A stretch of DNA of 64,000 nt from an uncultured Tissierellia bacterium (lineage in GTDB: Bacteria; Bacillota; Clostridia; Tissierellales; Peptoniphilaceae). Each line of letters begins with the position of its first letter. Positions within the stretch are counted from its first letter, which is position 1. Location of the stretch: assembly GCA_947253765.1 (NCBI GenBank), contig CAMYAK010000005.1:47878-111877 (forward strand), given 5' to 3'. The translations under genes were made by a program, and so were the position numbers. The notes under the pieces are model-generated. The model searched no databases. It saw nothing but the letters and a program-made list of their open reading frames with translations, and was not told the origin of the DNA. Positions 8,589 through 18,317 of the stretch are shown here, piece by piece.

Positions 8589-10001
8589 ATGAAAGAATTT
8601 TTAAAGAGACTGGCCGGTTTCTCTTTGGGACCGATTATTGGAGCTATTATTTCAGTAGCCCAGATTCCAATAATGACCAGGCTTATGACAAGCGGAGATT
8701 ACGGGATTTTCAGTTTCTTTAAGACCCTTATTTTTCAGATTCCGGTTTTCCTGTGCATAGGCTTGGACCAGTCCTTTGTAAGGGAATACAACACCTCGGA
8801 TAAAAAAATACATATATTTCAGCAGGCTGTTGTTTTGCCCTTGATAAGCGGCCTGGCCTTCTTTATCCTGTCTGTGGTTTTCTCACCGCAGATTTCCAAT
8901 TGGATGTTCGGAAAACCCGATGAGGAGCTTATGGTCATACTCGGGGGCCTATGGTGCTTTATGGGGGTTATTGAGCGCTTCATATACCTTATTATCAGGA
9001 TGGAGGAGAGGGCTATGGCCTATTCAAAAATGGCCATAACCATTAAATCAACGGTATTTATACTCAGCATAATTTTCCTATTGTCAGGAATGAGGACCTA
9101 CCATGGGCCAATCTTGGGACTGACCCTGGCCAACATTTCAGTCGACCTTGTCCTCCTGTATCGCTTCAGGAAATTCTTTGATTTCAGGACTTTTGAAAAA
9201 GACAGGGACCTCTTCAGAAGAATGCTGAAATATGGAGTACCGCTGATACTGGTAATTGCCTTGCAGGCAGGCCTCAATACCATAGACAATATTTTTATAC
9301 ACGCTTTCGCCAGCAAAGACGACCTGGGCATTTATAATGCGGGGCTTTCCATAGTAAATCTTTTCAGTCTTATAACTACGGCTTTTGCCAACTTTTGGGT
9401 TCCCACAGCTTTGAGATGGTATGAAGAGGGAAAAGATATGAAGCATTATTCTTTTATTGCAGATGCCCTGCTTGCAATACTGACCCTTATATACTTCACA
9501 CTTATGTGGATGAGCCCGCTTGTAAGCAAGGTTTTAGGGCCTCAGTACAGGGCTGTTGAGGGGATATTGGGCCTTTTGGCCATGAGACATATAATGACAA
9601 TCATGTCGGAAACTACCAATCTGGGCATTACCTTTGAGAGAAGAAGCCACTATAATTTATTAATAAGCATAACGACTTTTATACCGGGGCTTTTGATAAA
9701 TATGGTATTAACGCCCAGAATCGGATATGTGGGGGCCGCCTTGGCAACCGCAATTTCATTCGTGGTTTTCTACCTGGCAAGGACTTTTTTCTCGAGACTT
9801 TGCGGCTTCAAGATAGGTCAGACAAAGCAACTTTTAACTATTTTGCTTATGATGCTTTCAGGAAGCTGGCTGGGCCTGGGCTTGGCCGGAAGAAATGTGG
9901 TTTTAGCTGCCTGTTTTGTAGGGGCCATAATCGTACAGCTTCCGACACTCAAGACTGCAAAAGATATACGCCGGGGAGAGGGAACTTGGGATTTCAGGTA
10001 G
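8589..10001 (+). CDS. Wzx-type polysaccharide flippase (MATE/MOP superfamily)
   Basis: This integral membrane protein of about 470 residues has 12-14 predicted helices and starts with the N-terminal pattern common to Wzx/RfbX transporters (LKRLAGFSLGPIIGAIISV, then a short loop and M-T-R-L-M). It would flip the lipid-linked repeat unit across the membrane. The ATG at 8589 has GGAGA five bases upstream; a TTG at 8577 lies before that site and is rejected. A polymerase gene follows at once, which supports a Wzx/Wzy-dependent pathway. Confidence 0.87.
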   Translation: MKEFLKRLAGFSLGPIIGAIISVAQIPIMTRLMTSGDYGIFSFFKTLIFQIPVFLCIGLDQSFVREYNTSDKKIHIFQQAVVLPLISGLAFFILSVVFSPQISNWMFGKPDEELMVILGGLWCFMGVIERFIYLIIRMEERAMAYSKMAITIKSTVFILSIIFLLSGMRTYHGPILGLTLANISVDLVLLYRFRKFFDFRTFEKDRDLFRRMLKYGVPLILVIALQAGLNTIDNIFIHAFASKDDLGIYNAGLSIVNLFSLITTAFANFWVPTALRWYEEGKDMKHYSFIADALLAILTLIYFTLMWMSPLVSKVLGPQYRAVEGILGLLAMRHIMTIMSETTNLGITFERRSHYNLLISITTFIPGLLINMVLTPRIGYVGAALATAISFVVFYLARTFFSRLCGFKIGQTKQLLTILLMMLSGSWLGLGLAGRNVVLAACFVGAIIVQLPTLKTAKDIRRGEGTWDFR

Positions 10002-10058
10002 AAGAAGTCAATTTTGAAGCATTTTATAGACCATAGTAAAGATCAAGGGGAACATTTT

Positions 10059-11339
10059 ATGACGATATTTTCATCAATCCTGTCAGCCTCAGTTTTCCTA
10101 GGCACCCAATTTGCCATAACGCTGGGAATAGGAAAGATGTCCTTATATAGGCTTATGATTTTCCTGGGCCTGGCCCTGCTACTTATAAGCATTATACAGG
10201 GCAAAAAAAAGCTTGTTTGGGACAATAAGCTCCAAGCAACAAAAATCTATGTTATTTTTGCAGCCTTCTTTTTTATTTCCTTGTTGACAGTATTTTTGGC
10301 TAAGGATGTTAAAGCCTGGTTCAGGGCCGCCTATTTCTATTTCCTGGGATTTATGTCTATAACCCTCCTATTTTTCACCATTGAGGATATGAAAGCTTGG
10401 AGGCGGGTAATGGACGCTGTGTGGATTTTTCTGGGGGTCCTGGTTTTCATGGGCCTATACGAATACCTAAGCAAATCATATCTTTTCAGCGATGCTGCAT
10501 ATAAGGCGCTATACAGGTCAAAGGCTACCTATGATCCAATGATACCTTTTACCATTTTCGCCAACGGCAATGACTATGCAACCCTTCTTGTAGCATACAT
10601 AGCCATGTCTTTCAGGTATATAAGCCCGGAAACTAAGCTTACAAGGCTGATTCCGGTCCTTATAATGGACCTCTTGGCCTTTTTCCTTGTGGCCAAATCC
10701 ACATCAAGGATGGCGGTTTTTGCCTCCCTCCTTCTCATTCTGATCTTTGTTGCCTCACGCTACAAATTCCACGTCGATGTTAGAAAAAACAAGTACTGGA
10801 TATGCATCGGAATCTTCCTGCTTGTGATCTTCTTTTTCGGCGGTTTAAAATTGTTTAAAATGCTCAAAAGACATATGATTATAGCGCAGGACGGCTACAT
10901 TTCTTCGGAACAGATCAGGGTAAATGTCATCAAGAGCGGTCTGGTTTACCTGGCCCAAAGTTGGGGCTTGGGAATAGGTATAGGCAATGTCGAGCATTAC
11001 CTATCCACATTCAAATTTTTCCCGACAAGAAAAGTTATAAGAATGCACAATTGGTTTATGGAAATCCTGGTCAGCGGAGGCGTATTAAGCTTAATATCTT
11101 ACGTTGCAGCCTACGGCCTAATAACATACTGCCTCTTCCAAAGGAGGAGACACCTTGAATATAAAAATGATTGCAGGGGCCTTATAGCTTTTGCATTGAG
11201 CTTTGTTTTAACCAGCGGGATATCTTCCAGCATGGTTACTATCGAATGGCACTGGGTTATGTTTGCCCTTATGCTAAGCTTTATAAAAGTCAGTGAAATG
11301 GAAATGAGGGAAAAGAATGAGCTTGAACACTGTAATTAA
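10059..11339 (+). CDS. O-antigen ligase/polymerase-like membrane protein (probable Wzy)
   Basis: This polytopic membrane protein is about 426 residues. Regular hydrophobic segments run along its length, and a larger extracytoplasmic loop (about residues 245-320) contains G-I-G-I-G-N and M-H-N-W-F, the arrangement of Wzy_C/O-antigen ligase proteins (RMHNWFMEILVSGG). It likely polymerises the flipped repeat units. The start is the ATG at 10059 after AAGGGGA; a TTG 45 bases upstream lacks a ribosome site. The end overlaps the next gene by 23 bases. Confidence 0.82.
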   Translation: MTIFSSILSASVFLGTQFAITLGIGKMSLYRLMIFLGLALLLISIIQGKKKLVWDNKLQATKIYVIFAAFFFISLLTVFLAKDVKAWFRAAYFYFLGFMSITLLFFTIEDMKAWRRVMDAVWIFLGVLVFMGLYEYLSKSYLFSDAAYKALYRSKATYDPMIPFTIFANGNDYATLLVAYIAMSFRYISPETKLTRLIPVLIMDLLAFFLVAKSTSRMAVFASLLLILIFVASRYKFHVDVRKNKYWICIGIFLLVIFFFGGLKLFKMLKRHMIIAQDGYISSEQIRVNVIKSGLVYLAQSWGLGIGIGNVEHYLSTFKFFPTRKVIRMHNWFMEILVSGGVLSLISYVAAYGLITYCLFQRRRHLEYKNDCRGLIAFALSFVLTSGISSSMVTIEWHWVMFALMLSFIKVSEMEMREKNELEHCN

Positions 11340-12423
11340 AGAATTCATAAGAATGATAAAAGAAAAGATAATTTTCGTCATTCTTGCTATCGTCATCATG
11401 GCCTGTGCTATGACCGCTTTCGGAATGATGAAAAACAAAAAGGGAACTGAGGTCAAAAAGGTTTCAAAAAATGACGCCCTGGACTATCTGGAAAAGGTCT
11501 ATGAAAACAATCCGGCGACTTTTAAGGTTCTATACATATATACAAAAGACGGAACGTATTTCATGAACTCGACTTTCCTGGATGAATATTTCAGCTCTGA
11601 CAATTTTTTGGATGAGTTTTCAAGGAAGCACCCAGAACTCGAGAAAGATTTAAAGACCTGGGCAGAAAATGAAAGAAACATGCACATAGCTGAAAAGTAT
11701 GAGGGCAGGGGAGGAATATTTTTCCATAGGGACAAGGTCAGCAATATAATAACCGCCTACATCAACTGCTTAAAGACTTCTGAAGATAACCTGGTATTGG
11801 CAAAAGAGATATTCCACATTTTAAACGAGGGCCTGCCTTTGACGGCCAACACGACCATGACAGTCCTGAAGGAGCCATCAATAGAACCTGAACACATATA
11901 TCCTATAGTGCCGGAGAGCGGCAAAGATGCGGAGGAACTGGACCCCAACTCCCCGATAAACCTGCCTTCGGAGGCCAAGATTTCAAAAATAAAGACAAGG
12001 CCGCTTAAGACCTGGACTTTCATAGGAGCTATTGGCGGGACTTTTATGTCGATAGGCCTAATATTCTGCTACTATCTCTTTAGGAACAGGATCCGCTATG
12101 CTTTCCAATATAGCTGGGATGTCAATGACCTCCAATTTATTTTCAACATGAAAAATGAGGAGGATAAAAAAGAGTTCCTCAAGCTCACACAAGCACAGGA
12201 TGGCCATATTGTCCTGGCAAATCCCGGACTCGATTCCGTTAAAAGTATAGATGACCTCATAGGTTTGGAGAATGAAGAGGGAATTGAAAAGATAAGCATA
12301 GTTGTTGAAGAGGACAAGACTTTAAGGAGCTGGTACAGGAAGCAGAAGTATATTGCCGACAGGATCAAGGCGCCTGTATACATCCTGCAAATAATCGGTC
12401 TTAAAAAGAAAGGTAAAAAGTAG
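11317..12423 (+). CDS. Wzz-like polysaccharide co-polymerase with cytoplasmic C-terminal domain
   Basis: This 368-residue protein has one helix near the N-terminus (about 18-38), a ~195-residue extracytoplasmic region and a second helix at about 233-255 preceded by a proline-containing segment (PSEAKISKIKTRPLK). This is the topology of chain-length determinants such as Wzz/YveK. Unlike short Gram-positive versions it continues for ~110 cytoplasmic residues. That tail ends with a segment (KISIVVEEDKTLRSW...PVYILQIIGL) resembling the last strands of a BY-kinase fold, but no Walker motifs or tyrosine cluster are visible. Position after wzy supports a role in chain length. The family call rests on topology more than on sequence. 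Confidence 0.6.
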   Translation: MSLNTVIKEFIRMIKEKIIFVILAIVIMACAMTAFGMMKNKKGTEVKKVSKNDALDYLEKVYENNPATFKVLYIYTKDGTYFMNSTFLDEYFSSDNFLDEFSRKHPELEKDLKTWAENERNMHIAEKYEGRGGIFFHRDKVSNIITAYINCLKTSEDNLVLAKEIFHILNEGLPLTANTTMTVLKEPSIEPEHIYPIVPESGKDAEELDPNSPINLPSEAKISKIKTRPLKTWTFIGAIGGTFMSIGLIFCYYLFRNRIRYAFQYSWDVNDLQFIFNMKNEEDKKEFLKLTQAQDGHIVLANPGLDSVKSIDDLIGLENEEGIEKISIVVEEDKTLRSWYRKQKYIADRIKAPVYILQIIGLKKKGKK

Positions 12424-12450
12424 TTCAACATAAGCCACCTCGTATTTCTG

Positions 12451-12459
12451 TGCTATAAT
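12451..12459 (+). promoter_or_regulatory. Extended -10 promoter before the nucleotide-sugar dehydrogenase
   Basis: TGCTATAAT is a perfect extended -10 in the 114-base gap after the Wzz-like gene. It suggests a second transcription unit for the sugar-synthesis half of the cluster. No matching -35 is apparent. Confidence 0.5.
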
Positions 12460-12537
12460 AGCTAGGTTAAAGATGAACATATAGCCGGTTGGAAGCTTTT
12501 ATTTTAAATATCAGTTGGTGATGAAAGGATTATAGCG

Positions 12538-13854
12538 ATGAATAAAAATGAAATGCTGAAAAAAATAGAAGATAAGAAAATAGCCTGCTCGGTTGTAGGG
12601 CTGGGCTATGTAGGCCTGCCCCTGGCTGTCGAAATGGCCAAGGCCGGCTTTAAAACAATAGGTTTTGACGTTGTTGGAGAAAAGGTGGACCTGGTCAACA
12701 GCGGGAAAAACTATATCGGGGATATCAAGGACGAGGAATTGAAGGAAATGGTCGAGTCCGGAATGCTCAAGGCAAGCACTGATTTCAGCCTTATTTCCGA
12801 TATGGATTTCATTGCCATCTGCGTGCCGACACCCTTGGACAAGCACCAGCAGCCTGATATTTCCTATGTCAAAGGCTCAACCGAGTCTGTTTCAAAATAC
12901 TTGTCCGCCGGAACAGCGGTCGTTCTTGAATCAACAACATATCCGGGAACAACGGAGGAGCTTTTAAAGCCCATCCTTGAAGAGGGATCGGGCCTGAAAT
13001 GCGGAGAAGACTTTTACCTTGGCTTTTCACCTGAAAGGGTTGACCCGGGCAATGCCGTGTACAAGACCCACAACACACCAAAGGTTGTAGGAGCCTTGGG
13101 GCAGGATGCCACTGAAGTAATTAAAAAGGTATATGAGAGCTTCCTCGATGGCGGGGTTTACTCGGTTTCATCGCCGGCCGTTGCCGAGATGGAAAAGATC
13201 CTGGAAAATACATACAGGAACATAAACATAGGCCTGGTAAATGAATTGGCCATGCTCTGCGACAGGATGGGAATCTCAATTTGGGAGGTTGTAGATGCCG
13301 CTAAAACAAAGCCATACGGCTTCCAGGCCTTTTATCCGGGCCCGGGTTTGGGAGGACATTGCATACCCCTGGATCCCTATTATCTGTCATGGAAGGCCAG
13401 GGAATATGGCTTCCACACATCCATGATAGAATCATCCATGATGATCAATGACCGTATGCCGGAGTATACGGTTGACAGGGTTGCCCGCATGCTCAACGAC
13501 AGAGAAAAATCAATTAAGGGATCTAAGATCCTCATGCTTGGAGTTGCCTATAAAAACGACATTGACGACTACAGGGAGAGCCCGGCAATTAGAGTTTTTG
13601 AGATCCTCAAGGAGAGGGGCGGTGATGTTGAATTCTTCGACCCCTATATAAAAGAGTTCAAGCATGAAGGCAAGACTTGGAAGGGCTTGGATGAATTGAC
13701 TGAAAAGAAGCTCAAAGAGGCCGATATAGCAGTCATAACAACTGCCCACAAGGCTTATGATTACGACATGATCTTAAAGAACTCAAAAGCCATATTTGAC
13801 AGCAGAAATGCTATAGAGAATCCTGAAAAATACGACTTCGTCGATGTGCTTTAG
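12538..13854 (+). CDS. Nucleotide-sugar dehydrogenase (UDP-GlcNAc / UDP-ManNAc 6-dehydrogenase type)
   Basis: This 438-residue NAD-dependent enzyme oxidises C6 of a UDP-sugar to the uronic acid in two steps. The NAD-binding loop GLGYVG is at residues 21-26, FSPERVDPGN at 163-172, and the catalytic Cys275 sits in GLGGHCIPLDPYY. The FSPERVDPGN wording is that of the WbpA/WecC group acting on UDP-GlcNAc or UDP-ManNAc rather than of UDP-glucose dehydrogenases. The product would be an N-acetylhexosaminuronic acid donor for the surface polymer. The ATG has GAAAGGA upstream. Confidence 0.88.
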   Translation: MNKNEMLKKIEDKKIACSVVGLGYVGLPLAVEMAKAGFKTIGFDVVGEKVDLVNSGKNYIGDIKDEELKEMVESGMLKASTDFSLISDMDFIAICVPTPLDKHQQPDISYVKGSTESVSKYLSAGTAVVLESTTYPGTTEELLKPILEEGSGLKCGEDFYLGFSPERVDPGNAVYKTHNTPKVVGALGQDATEVIKKVYESFLDGGVYSVSSPAVAEMEKILENTYRNINIGLVNELAMLCDRMGISIWEVVDAAKTKPYGFQAFYPGPGLGGHCIPLDPYYLSWKAREYGFHTSMIESSMMINDRMPEYTVDRVARMLNDREKSIKGSKILMLGVAYKNDIDDYRESPAIRVFEILKERGGDVEFFDPYIKEFKHEGKTWKGLDELTEKKLKEADIAVITTAHKAYDYDMILKNSKAIFDSRNAIENPEKYDFVDVL

Positions 13855-13901
13855 TTACGGATGAAAGTGAATTCATATGATATTAAATAAAGGGGATAGG
13901 A

Positions 13902-15155
13902 ATGAGAGTCTGGATTGTAAATAACAATGCCATACCTCCAAGCTTGGGAGGCCTGGTCAGACACTTTTACTTTGCCCGTGAATTGCAAAAAATGGGTCAT
14001 AAGGTCAGGATTATTACTGACAGCCAGGTCCACAACACAGAGGTAAACTTTGTCGAAAAAGGGCAGTTAATGGCTGACAGGGACTTTGACGGGGTGACAT
14101 ACACCTTTGTAAGAGGAATGTCTTACACAAAGAATGATTACAGGCGAATTTTCAATATCATTCAATTCACGAGAAATGTTAAAAAGGCCATGAAAGCCCT
14201 ATACAAGTCAGGGGAAAAACCTGATGTAATATACGCATCATCGCCTTCACCCTTTGCACCCTACAGGGCGTTTTCCTTTGCCAAGAAGCTGGGTATACCA
14301 TATGTTTATGAGGAAAGGGACCTTTGGCCCATGGCCATTAGGGAGTATGGGCATTTTGGAAGATTCTCTCCTATGATACCGGCCATAAAATTCCTGGAGC
14401 ATTGTCAGCACAAGGCCCACCGCAACAGTGCCGCATCAATATTTACAATTGAGGGAGGCAAGGACTATGTCAAGGATATGGGCTGGACAGACGTTGACCT
14501 CGACAAAATATACTATATAAATAATGGGGTTGACCTGGACGAGTTTTATGAGTTCCTGGAATCATGCTACTACGATGATCCTGACCTGGACGATCCCGAT
14601 ACCTTTAAAATTGTTTATACAGGCTCAATCAGGAGCATTTACCACATAGATATTATTATTAAAACCGCCGACCTTATCAGGGACAAGTTCCCCCAAGTCC
14701 GCTTCTACTTTTATGGGGCAGGACCGGAAAGGGAAAAGCTTGAAAAAGAGGTCAGGCAAAGGGGACTTGAGAACTTCAAGTTCAAGGGAAGGGTTAGCAA
14801 AAAAGAAATCCCGTCAATACTAAGCAGGGCCGATATGACCTTAATGCACCATGAGGCGGTCGGGCTTGTCCGTTTCGGAACTTCGAACAACAAGCTTTTT
14901 GAATACCTGGCGTCGGGAGCTCCTGTTTTATCAACAGTAAAGAGCGGATATTCCATTGTCAGGGAGGATAATTGCGGGATAGAATGCCCGGACCAGAAGC
15001 CGGAGACCATTGCGAAAGCAATTGAAAAGGCACTGTCATGGACACCGGAGGAGAGGGCGGAAATCAAGAAAAACATGAGAAAAGTTGTCAAAGATTTTGA
15101 TTTTAAATACCTAAGCAAAGTTTTGGAAAAGATCCTCATAGGAGCTATATCATGA
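13902..15155 (+). CDS. GT4-family glycosyltransferase (WbuB-like)
   Basis: This 417-residue GT-B glycosyltransferase begins with the WbuB-type pattern of an N-N-A-x-P-P-S-L-G-G-x-x-R-H loop. Its donor site holds V-Y-T-G-S-I and, near the C-terminus, G-T-S-N-N-K-L-F-E-Y-L-A-S-G-A-P-V, which matches the WbuB/GT4_4 subgroup that uses UDP-N-acetyl amino-sugars. It is cytoplasmic, with no helix predicted. Its stop overlaps the ATG of the next gene by four bases, so the two are translated together. Confidence 0.86.
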   Translation: MRVWIVNNNAIPPSLGGLVRHFYFARELQKMGHKVRIITDSQVHNTEVNFVEKGQLMADRDFDGVTYTFVRGMSYTKNDYRRIFNIIQFTRNVKKAMKALYKSGEKPDVIYASSPSPFAPYRAFSFAKKLGIPYVYEERDLWPMAIREYGHFGRFSPMIPAIKFLEHCQHKAHRNSAASIFTIEGGKDYVKDMGWTDVDLDKIYYINNGVDLDEFYEFLESCYYDDPDLDDPDTFKIVYTGSIRSIYHIDIIIKTADLIRDKFPQVRFYFYGAGPEREKLEKEVRQRGLENFKFKGRVSKKEIPSILSRADMTLMHHEAVGLVRFGTSNNKLFEYLASGAPVLSTVKSGYSIVREDNCGIECPDQKPETIAKAIEKALSWTPEERAEIKKNMRKVVKDFDFKYLSKVLEKILIGAIS

Positions 15156-17110
15156 AAAAAATTCTTGCACACATTAAGGGCAGGATTATAGGGACCCTTA
15201 TTTGGGACATCCTGGTTATAAACATAGCCTATTTCGGGTCAATCTGGGTTCGTTTCGACTTCAGATATACGGCCATACCCTACAACATGTCAATGCAGAT
15301 GTTGCCTACCGCCCCAATGTTCACATTGTTGGCAATAGTGATATTCTTCATTTTCAGGCTTTATAGGGATATGTGGAGCTATGCCGGAATTCAGGAATTC
15401 ATCAGGATACCGATAGCGGTAGTTTTCTACAGCCTGGCCCACTTCTTAATTAGCAGAAAATTGATCGATGAGGTTTGGCTGCCCGGCGGTTACTTCTTAA
15501 TCGAATATTTTATCCTTGTTATACTCGTTTCTTTCCAAAGATATTTCTCACGCTTAACCAAGGTCATAGAGAACAAATTGGTCAGGATGACTGAGCATAC
15601 GAAGTGGAGAAACACCATGGTTATTGGGGCCGGTGAAGCCGGAAAGTCCATAATCCATGAGATGAATGTTTCCGACCGCCTGGATAACAAGGTCTTGGCC
15701 ATAATTGACGACAATCCTCAGAAGAGGGGATCTTACCTGGAAGGGGTCAAGATTTATGGCGGCAGGGACCAAATTATTCCAGTTGCCAAAGACCTGAACA
15801 TTCACGAGATAGTTATAGCAATTCCTTCGCTGGATCCTGACGATAGGATGAATATACTTGAGTATTGTAAGAAGACTTCCTGCAAGCTGAAGATCCTGCC
15901 CGGAATGTATCAGATAATAAGCGGTGAAGTATCCGTTTCAAAGCTTAGGAGCGTAGACCTGGAAGACCTTTTGGGAAGAGAGCCTGTAAAGGTTGATACC
16001 GACCAGATCGGAGAATACATAAGGGGTAAAACCGTCATGGTCACCGGCGGCGGCGGAACTATAGGATCAGAAATTTGCCGGCAGGTGGTCAACTTTGATC
16101 CCAAGAAATTGATAATCTTTGATATATATGAAAACAATGCCTATGCAATCCAGATGGAATTGGAGAGGAAGTATCCTGACCTCAACCTCCTGGTCCTTAT
16201 AGGATCTGTGAGGAATTATGAGAGGCTCCTGACCATTATGGAGGCTGAGAAGCCTGATATAGTTTACCATGCAGCCGCCCATAAACACGTTCCTCTTATG
16301 GAAGTCAGTCCAAATGAGGCCATAAAGAACAATGTTTTCGGCACCTACAATACTGCCAAGGCAGCAGATGAGTGCGGGGTAAAGCGTTTTGTTTTGATAT
16401 CTACGGACAAGGCCGTCAATCCGACATCAGTTATGGGGGCCACCAAGCGTATGTGCGAGATGGTTATCCAGTCTTTTGATGAGAGGTCAAAAACTGAGTT
16501 TGTTGCCGTAAGGTTCGGCAATGTTTTAGGGTCGAACGGGTCGGTAATTCCGCTCTTCAAAAAGCAGATAGAAGAAGGTGGGCCGGTAACGGTAACCCAT
16601 CCCGACATAGTAAGGTATTTTATGACTATACCTGAAGCCGTTTCATTAGTCCTTCAGGCCGGGTCATATGCCAAGGGTGGGGAAATTTTCATACTGGATA
16701 TGGGCCAACCCATAAAAATTCTTGATATGGCAAAGAACCTTATAAGCCTCTCAGGCTATAAGCCGGATGAGGATATAAAAATAGAGTTTACCGGTTTAAG
16801 ACCGGGAGAAAAGCTGTATGAAGAAGTTCTCATGGATGAGGAGGGCCTCCAGACCACTCCAAACAAGAGGATAATGATAGGCCACCCGATAGACTTTGAT
16901 TCCGACAGGTTCTACAAGTACCTGCCTGATTTGAAAAAGGCCATATATGAAGAGGCGGACGATGCCAGGGATTGGATCAGCTTCTTCGTGCCTAACTTTA
17001 AAATATCTATAAACGGGATCCCCGAAGACTATATTGAGTACCGCAAAAAGCACGGAGGGGTCAGCAATGAGCAGGGAATGAAAATGCTCAAGGAGGATAA
17101 AAATGAATAA
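15152..17110 (+). CDS. Membrane-bound UDP-GlcNAc 4,6-dehydratase (WbpM/PglF/CapD type)
   Basis: This 652-residue protein has about four N-terminal helices (residues ~12-130), a first Rossmann domain with GAGEAG at 159-164 and a second NAD-binding domain with GGGGTIG at 299-305. The catalytic region has STDKAV at 417-422 and MGATK at 428-432, where the usual Tyr of the Y-x-x-x-K triad is Met, as in WbpM and PglF. It makes the UDP-4-keto-6-deoxy sugar that the adjacent aminotransferase would aminate. Full length is normal for this subfamily. The gene overlaps both neighbours, in line with a tight operon. Confidence 0.92.
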   Translation: MKKILAHIKGRIIGTLIWDILVINIAYFGSIWVRFDFRYTAIPYNMSMQMLPTAPMFTLLAIVIFFIFRLYRDMWSYAGIQEFIRIPIAVVFYSLAHFLISRKLIDEVWLPGGYFLIEYFILVILVSFQRYFSRLTKVIENKLVRMTEHTKWRNTMVIGAGEAGKSIIHEMNVSDRLDNKVLAIIDDNPQKRGSYLEGVKIYGGRDQIIPVAKDLNIHEIVIAIPSLDPDDRMNILEYCKKTSCKLKILPGMYQIISGEVSVSKLRSVDLEDLLGREPVKVDTDQIGEYIRGKTVMVTGGGGTIGSEICRQVVNFDPKKLIIFDIYENNAYAIQMELERKYPDLNLLVLIGSVRNYERLLTIMEAEKPDIVYHAAAHKHVPLMEVSPNEAIKNNVFGTYNTAKAADECGVKRFVLISTDKAVNPTSVMGATKRMCEMVIQSFDERSKTEFVAVRFGNVLGSNGSVIPLFKKQIEEGGPVTVTHPDIVRYFMTIPEAVSLVLQAGSYAKGGEIFILDMGQPIKILDMAKNLISLSGYKPDEDIKIEFTGLRPGEKLYEEVLMDEEGLQTTPNKRIMIGHPIDFDSDRFYKYLPDLKKAIYEEADDARDWISFFVPNFKISINGIPEDYIEYRKKHGGVSNEQGMKMLKEDKNE

Positions 17111-18317
17111 GAAACAGATCTCTTTTTCTCCACCGGATATCAGAGAAGAGGACATAACTAATGTTATAGATGCACTGAAATCGGGTTGGATCACAACAGG
17201 ACCCAAGGTAAAGCAATTTGAAAAAGAATTGACAGCCTTTATGGAATGTGACGGGGTTGTAGCCCTGAATTCCTGTACAGCAGCCTTGGAGCTGACCTTG
17301 CACTTTTTGGGAATAGGCCCCGGAGATGAGGTGATTGTACCGGCATACACCTATACAGCCTCCGCTTCACCGGTTTGCCATGTCGGTGCCAAGCCTGTTT
17401 TTATTGACGTCCAAAAGGATAGTCTACAAATGGACTTGAAAGCCTTGGAAGCGGCTATAACTGAAAAAACAAAAGCCATAGTTCCTGTTGACCTGGCCGG
17501 ACATATGGAAAACTATGATGAGATATTTAAAATCGTAGAAGAGAAAAAAGATCTTTTCAAGCCCTCAAATGACCGCCAAAAGGCTCTTGGCAGGATAGCT
17601 ATAGCAGCCGATTGTGCCCATTCATTGGGTGCGGTCAGCAAAGGAAGGAAGGCCGGCTCCGTAGCAGACTTTTCAACATTTTCTTTCCATGCCGTAAAGA
17701 ACCTGACAACGGCTGAAGGCGGATGTGCTTCATGGAGAAAGGGTCTTCCTTGGCCTCACGAAGAAATTTACAAGGAGTTCCAGCTCCTTTCCCTCCATGG
17801 TCAATCAAAAGATGCTCTGGCAAAAAATAAGCCGGGGGCCTGGGAATATGATATTGTCATGCCGGGATATAAGTGCAATATGACCGATATCCAGGCAGGC
17901 TTGGGACTTTCCCAGCTAAAAAGATATGATGAGATTGAGGCAAGGAGGCACAGCATCTGTGCAAGATATGACAAGGCTTTTGTTGAGGACTTGGGCCTGA
18001 GGTCCTTAAAGCATGACGGACCCGATTTCAAATCCTCAGCCCACCTATATCTCTTAAGACTGAATTTCCATGATGTGGAAAAAAGAAATGAGTTTATAAT
18101 CAAGATGGCTGAGCGCGGCGTGGCCTGCAATGTCCACTATAAGCCTCTGCCCATGATGACCGCCTATAAGAATATGGGCTATAAGATGGAAGATTACCCA
18201 AACGCTTATAACTACTACATTGACGAAGTGACCCTGCCCCTGCACACGCTTTTGTCAGATGAAGATGTTGATTATATTATTGAATCAGTCGGAGAAGTGG
18301 TCAAGGAATTGTCATGA
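17103..18317 (+). CDS. DegT/DnrJ/EryC1 sugar aminotransferase (PglE-like)
   Basis: This 404-residue PLP enzyme has a PLP-phosphate region near N-S-C-T-A-A-L-E (about 57-64), the aspartate motif A-A-D-C-A-H-S-L-G at about 168-176 and the Schiff-base lysine, probably Lys199, in S-F-H-A-V-K-N. It would transfer an amino group to the 4-keto sugar made by the preceding dehydratase, giving a UDP-4-amino-4,6-dideoxy-GlcNAc. No acetyltransferase (PglD) gene is seen nearby, so the final acetylation is unclear. It overlaps the genes on both sides. Confidence 0.9.
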   Translation: MNKKQISFSPPDIREEDITNVIDALKSGWITTGPKVKQFEKELTAFMECDGVVALNSCTAALELTLHFLGIGPGDEVIVPAYTYTASASPVCHVGAKPVFIDVQKDSLQMDLKALEAAITEKTKAIVPVDLAGHMENYDEIFKIVEEKKDLFKPSNDRQKALGRIAIAADCAHSLGAVSKGRKAGSVADFSTFSFHAVKNLTTAEGGCASWRKGLPWPHEEIYKEFQLLSLHGQSKDALAKNKPGAWEYDIVMPGYKCNMTDIQAGLGLSQLKRYDEIEARRHSICARYDKAFVEDLGLRSLKHDGPDFKSSAHLYLLRLNFHDVEKRNEFIIKMAERGVACNVHYKPLPMMTAYKNMGYKMEDYPNAYNYYIDEVTLPLHTLLSDEDVDYIIESVGEVVKELS

